Part shown: positions 62,666 through 64,000 of the stretch, in pieces | Position numbering within the stretch: position 1 is the first letter of the stretch | Layout: each line of letters starts with the position of its first letter | Assembly: GCA_964247055.1 (NCBI GenBank) | Contig: OZ176052.1 | Span: 14,136,001 to 14,200,000, forward strand | Source of the DNA: Paragordius varius | Taxonomy: Eukaryota; Nematomorpha | Reading direction: 5' to 3' | DNA length: 64,000 bases | The notes under the pieces: generated by a model | Database searches by the model: none | The model's input: the letters and a program-made list of their open reading frames with translations, nothing else | What the model was told of the DNA's origin: nothing | Program-made: the position numbers and the translations under genes

Positions 62666-63529
62666 GTAGCCATTTTTATTTTTAAAATCGTATAAAATAA
62701 ATTTTTTAAATATTTAAAAAATTCAAAAAAATTACATTTATACTCCGATCTCGAAAATATTTGGGGTGATGATGGAACTACCATAGGGCTACCCCAAAAA
62801 AATTATGGCGACATCACCTGATCAAATTTGGATTTTAGGTAGCCACTTTTATTTTTAAAATCGTATAAAATAAATTTTTAAATATTTAAAAAATTCATAA
62901 AAATTACATTTATACTCCGATCTCGAAAATATTTGGGGTGATGATGGAACTACCATAGGGCTACCCAAAAAAAATTATAATGACATCACCTGATCAAATT
63001 TGGATTTTAGGTAGCCATTTTTATTTTAAAAATCGTATAAAATAAATTTTTTAAATATTTAAAAAATTCATAAAAATTACATTTATAGTCCGATCCCCAA
63101 AATATTTGGGGTGATGATGGAACAACCATACGGCTACGCAAAAAAAATTATGGCGACATCACCTGATCAAATTTGGATTTTAGGTAGCCATTTTTATTTT
63201 TAAAATCGTATAAAATAAATTTTTTAAATATTTAAAAAATTCAAAAAAAATTACATTTATACTCCGATCTCGAAAATATTTGGGGTGATGATGGAACTAC
63301 CATAGGGCTACCCAAAAAAAATTATGGTGACATCACCTGATCAAATTTGGATTTTAGGTAGCCATTTTTATTTTTAAAATCGTATAAAATAAATTTTTTA
63401 AATATTTAAAAAATTCAAAAAAATTACATTTATACTCCGATCTCGACAATATTTGGGTTGATGATGGAACTACCATAGGGCTACCCAAAAAAAATTATGG
63501 TGACATCACCTGATCAAATTTGGATTTTA
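62666..63529 (+). repeat. Satellite linker block (5 monomers)
   Basis: Five monomers: III, IV with the five-T palindrome and GTAGCCACTTTT near 62840, wait-order II with ATACGGCTACGC near 63129 after IV, III with nine As, and a CTCGACAA monomer with TTTGGGTTGATG near 63456. Only satellite is present. Confidence 0.8.
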
Positions 63530-64000
63530 GGTAGCCATTTTTATTTTTAATATCGTATAAAATAAATTTTTTAAATATTTAAAAAATTCATAAAAATTAC
63601 ATTTATACTCCGATCTCGACAATATTTGGGGTGATGATGTAACTACCATAGGGCTACCCAAAAAAATTTATGGTGACATCACCTGATCAAATTTGGATTC
63701 TAGGTAGCCATTTTTATTTTTAAAATCGTATAAAATAAATTTTTTAAATATTTAAAAAATTCATAAAAATTACATTTATACTCCGATCTCGAAAATATTT
63801 GGGTGATGATGGAACTACCATAGGGCTACCCAAAAAAAATTATGGTGACATCACCTGATCAAATTTGGATTTTAGGTAGCAATTTTTATTTTTAAAATCG
63901 TATAAAATAAATTTTTTAAATATTTAAAAAATTCATAAAAATTACATTTATAGTCCGATCCCCAAAATATTTGGGGTGATGATGGAACAACCATAGGGCT
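63530..64000 (+). repeat. Three-monomer cassette at right edge
   Basis: Fourth occurrence of the cassette of 59730, 60767 and 61805: TAATATCG/CTCGACAA with GGATTCTAGG, TTTGGGTGATG, then GGTAGCAAT. It is closest to 60767, sharing ATGATGTAAC (60871, 63634) and AAAAAATTTATGG, at 2763 bp. The window ends inside the third monomer, which carries the CCCC core and GAACAACC, so the array continues beyond. Confidence 0.83.

Larger units (their letters stand above)
7744..64000 (+). repeat. 173-bp satellite array, right part
   Basis: About 325 further monomers of the same satellite in the same orientation, running off the right edge in mid-monomer. No transposon, gene or orientation switch occurs in these 56 kb. 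Monomer length varies by small indels: A8 to A7 in the A-run, T6 to T5 in the main dyad, and occasional 3-16 bp deletions. The array is organised into higher-order blocks of differing unit size, listed separately. Confidence 0.98.

Noticed and set aside
1-64000. CENP-B box or telomere repeat
   Set aside because: No word resembling TTCG-n4-A-n2-CGGG was seen in the monomer types, and no telomeric tandem such as TTAGGG, TTTAGGG or TTAGG occurs.
1-64000. rRNA, tRNA or other RNA genes in the array
   Set aside because: No cloverleaf, A/B box pair or rRNA-like stretch could be seen in the monomer or the transposon.

Overview
The window is almost wholly one AT-rich satellite DNA array. A monomer of 173 bp (about 26% G+C in a typical copy) repeats head-to-tail on one strand from base 1 to base 64000, about 362 copies, with no inversion and no unique DNA at either edge. 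The only interruption is a 1372-bp decayed hAT-type DNA transposon at 6372-7743. It has 10-bp inverted ends and an 8-bp target duplication made from satellite sequence. I see no host gene, tRNA, rRNA or CRISPR array. A monomer near nucleosome-repeat length, higher-order repeats and a eukaryotic transposon all point to eukaryotic nuclear heterochromatin, plausibly centromeric or pericentromeric. The species cannot be fixed from the sequence. The transposase remnant resembles BED/DUF659-type hAT proteins known from fungi (including arbuscular mycorrhizal fungi), plants and animals.

Monomer plan, counting the first G of GGTAGCC as 1: 1-7 GGTAGCC; 9-35 A/T tracts; 36-59 a perfect 24-bp palindrome with half-site AATTTTTTAAAT; 60-85 a family-specific linker; 86-102 a CCCCAAA/TTTGGGG hairpin in some families; 101-107 GGTGATG; 123-129 GGCTACC; 131-138 an A8 run; 148-154 CATCACC; then CTGATCAAATTTGGATTTTA. 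Linked differences define families: I (CCCC core, GAATTACC, GGTGAC), II (CCCC core, often GAGG, GAACAACC, CTACGC, GGCGAC), III (TTCAAAAAAA linker, CTCGAAAA core, GGCGAC), IV (TTCATAAA linker, CTCGAAAA core, AGTGAC) and V (CTCGACAA core, AGTGAC). A frequent order, clearest at 36-40 and 48-51 kb, is II-III-IV-I-V, about 865 bp.

Layout. 1-1724: mixed monomers. 1725-6371: a 13-monomer higher-order repeat (about 2247 bp), two copies and the start of a third, which the transposon cuts. 7774-15895: a 24-monomer unit followed by a copy lacking exactly one monomer (offset 4148 falling to 3975 bp). 15896-20889: mixed, with a 5-monomer segment repeated 9 monomers apart. 20890-23311: a 5-monomer then a 3-monomer duplication. 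25213-29189: a 10-monomer repeat of 1730 bp, about 2.3 copies. 31073-33829: an 8-monomer repeat (1375 bp), part of which recurs at 34520. 35-52 kb: mosaic built on the five-family cycle, with a 1.7-kb segment at 39.5 kb recurring 7.08 kb away. 52136-56625: a 1.73-kb segment duplicated 2763 bp apart. 59730-64000: a 12-monomer repeat (2075 bp) with a three-monomer cassette seen four times.

The picture is of an array continually remodelled by unequal exchange and local amplification at many unit sizes, with one fairly young insertion of an already non-autonomous hAT element. The most unusual features are the strong dyads fixed in the monomer, a right-half-only one-base deletion that breaks the main dyad, and the loss of higher-order register exactly at the transposon. 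Alignments here were made by eye; monomer counts are lengths divided by 173, and block edges are good to about one monomer.
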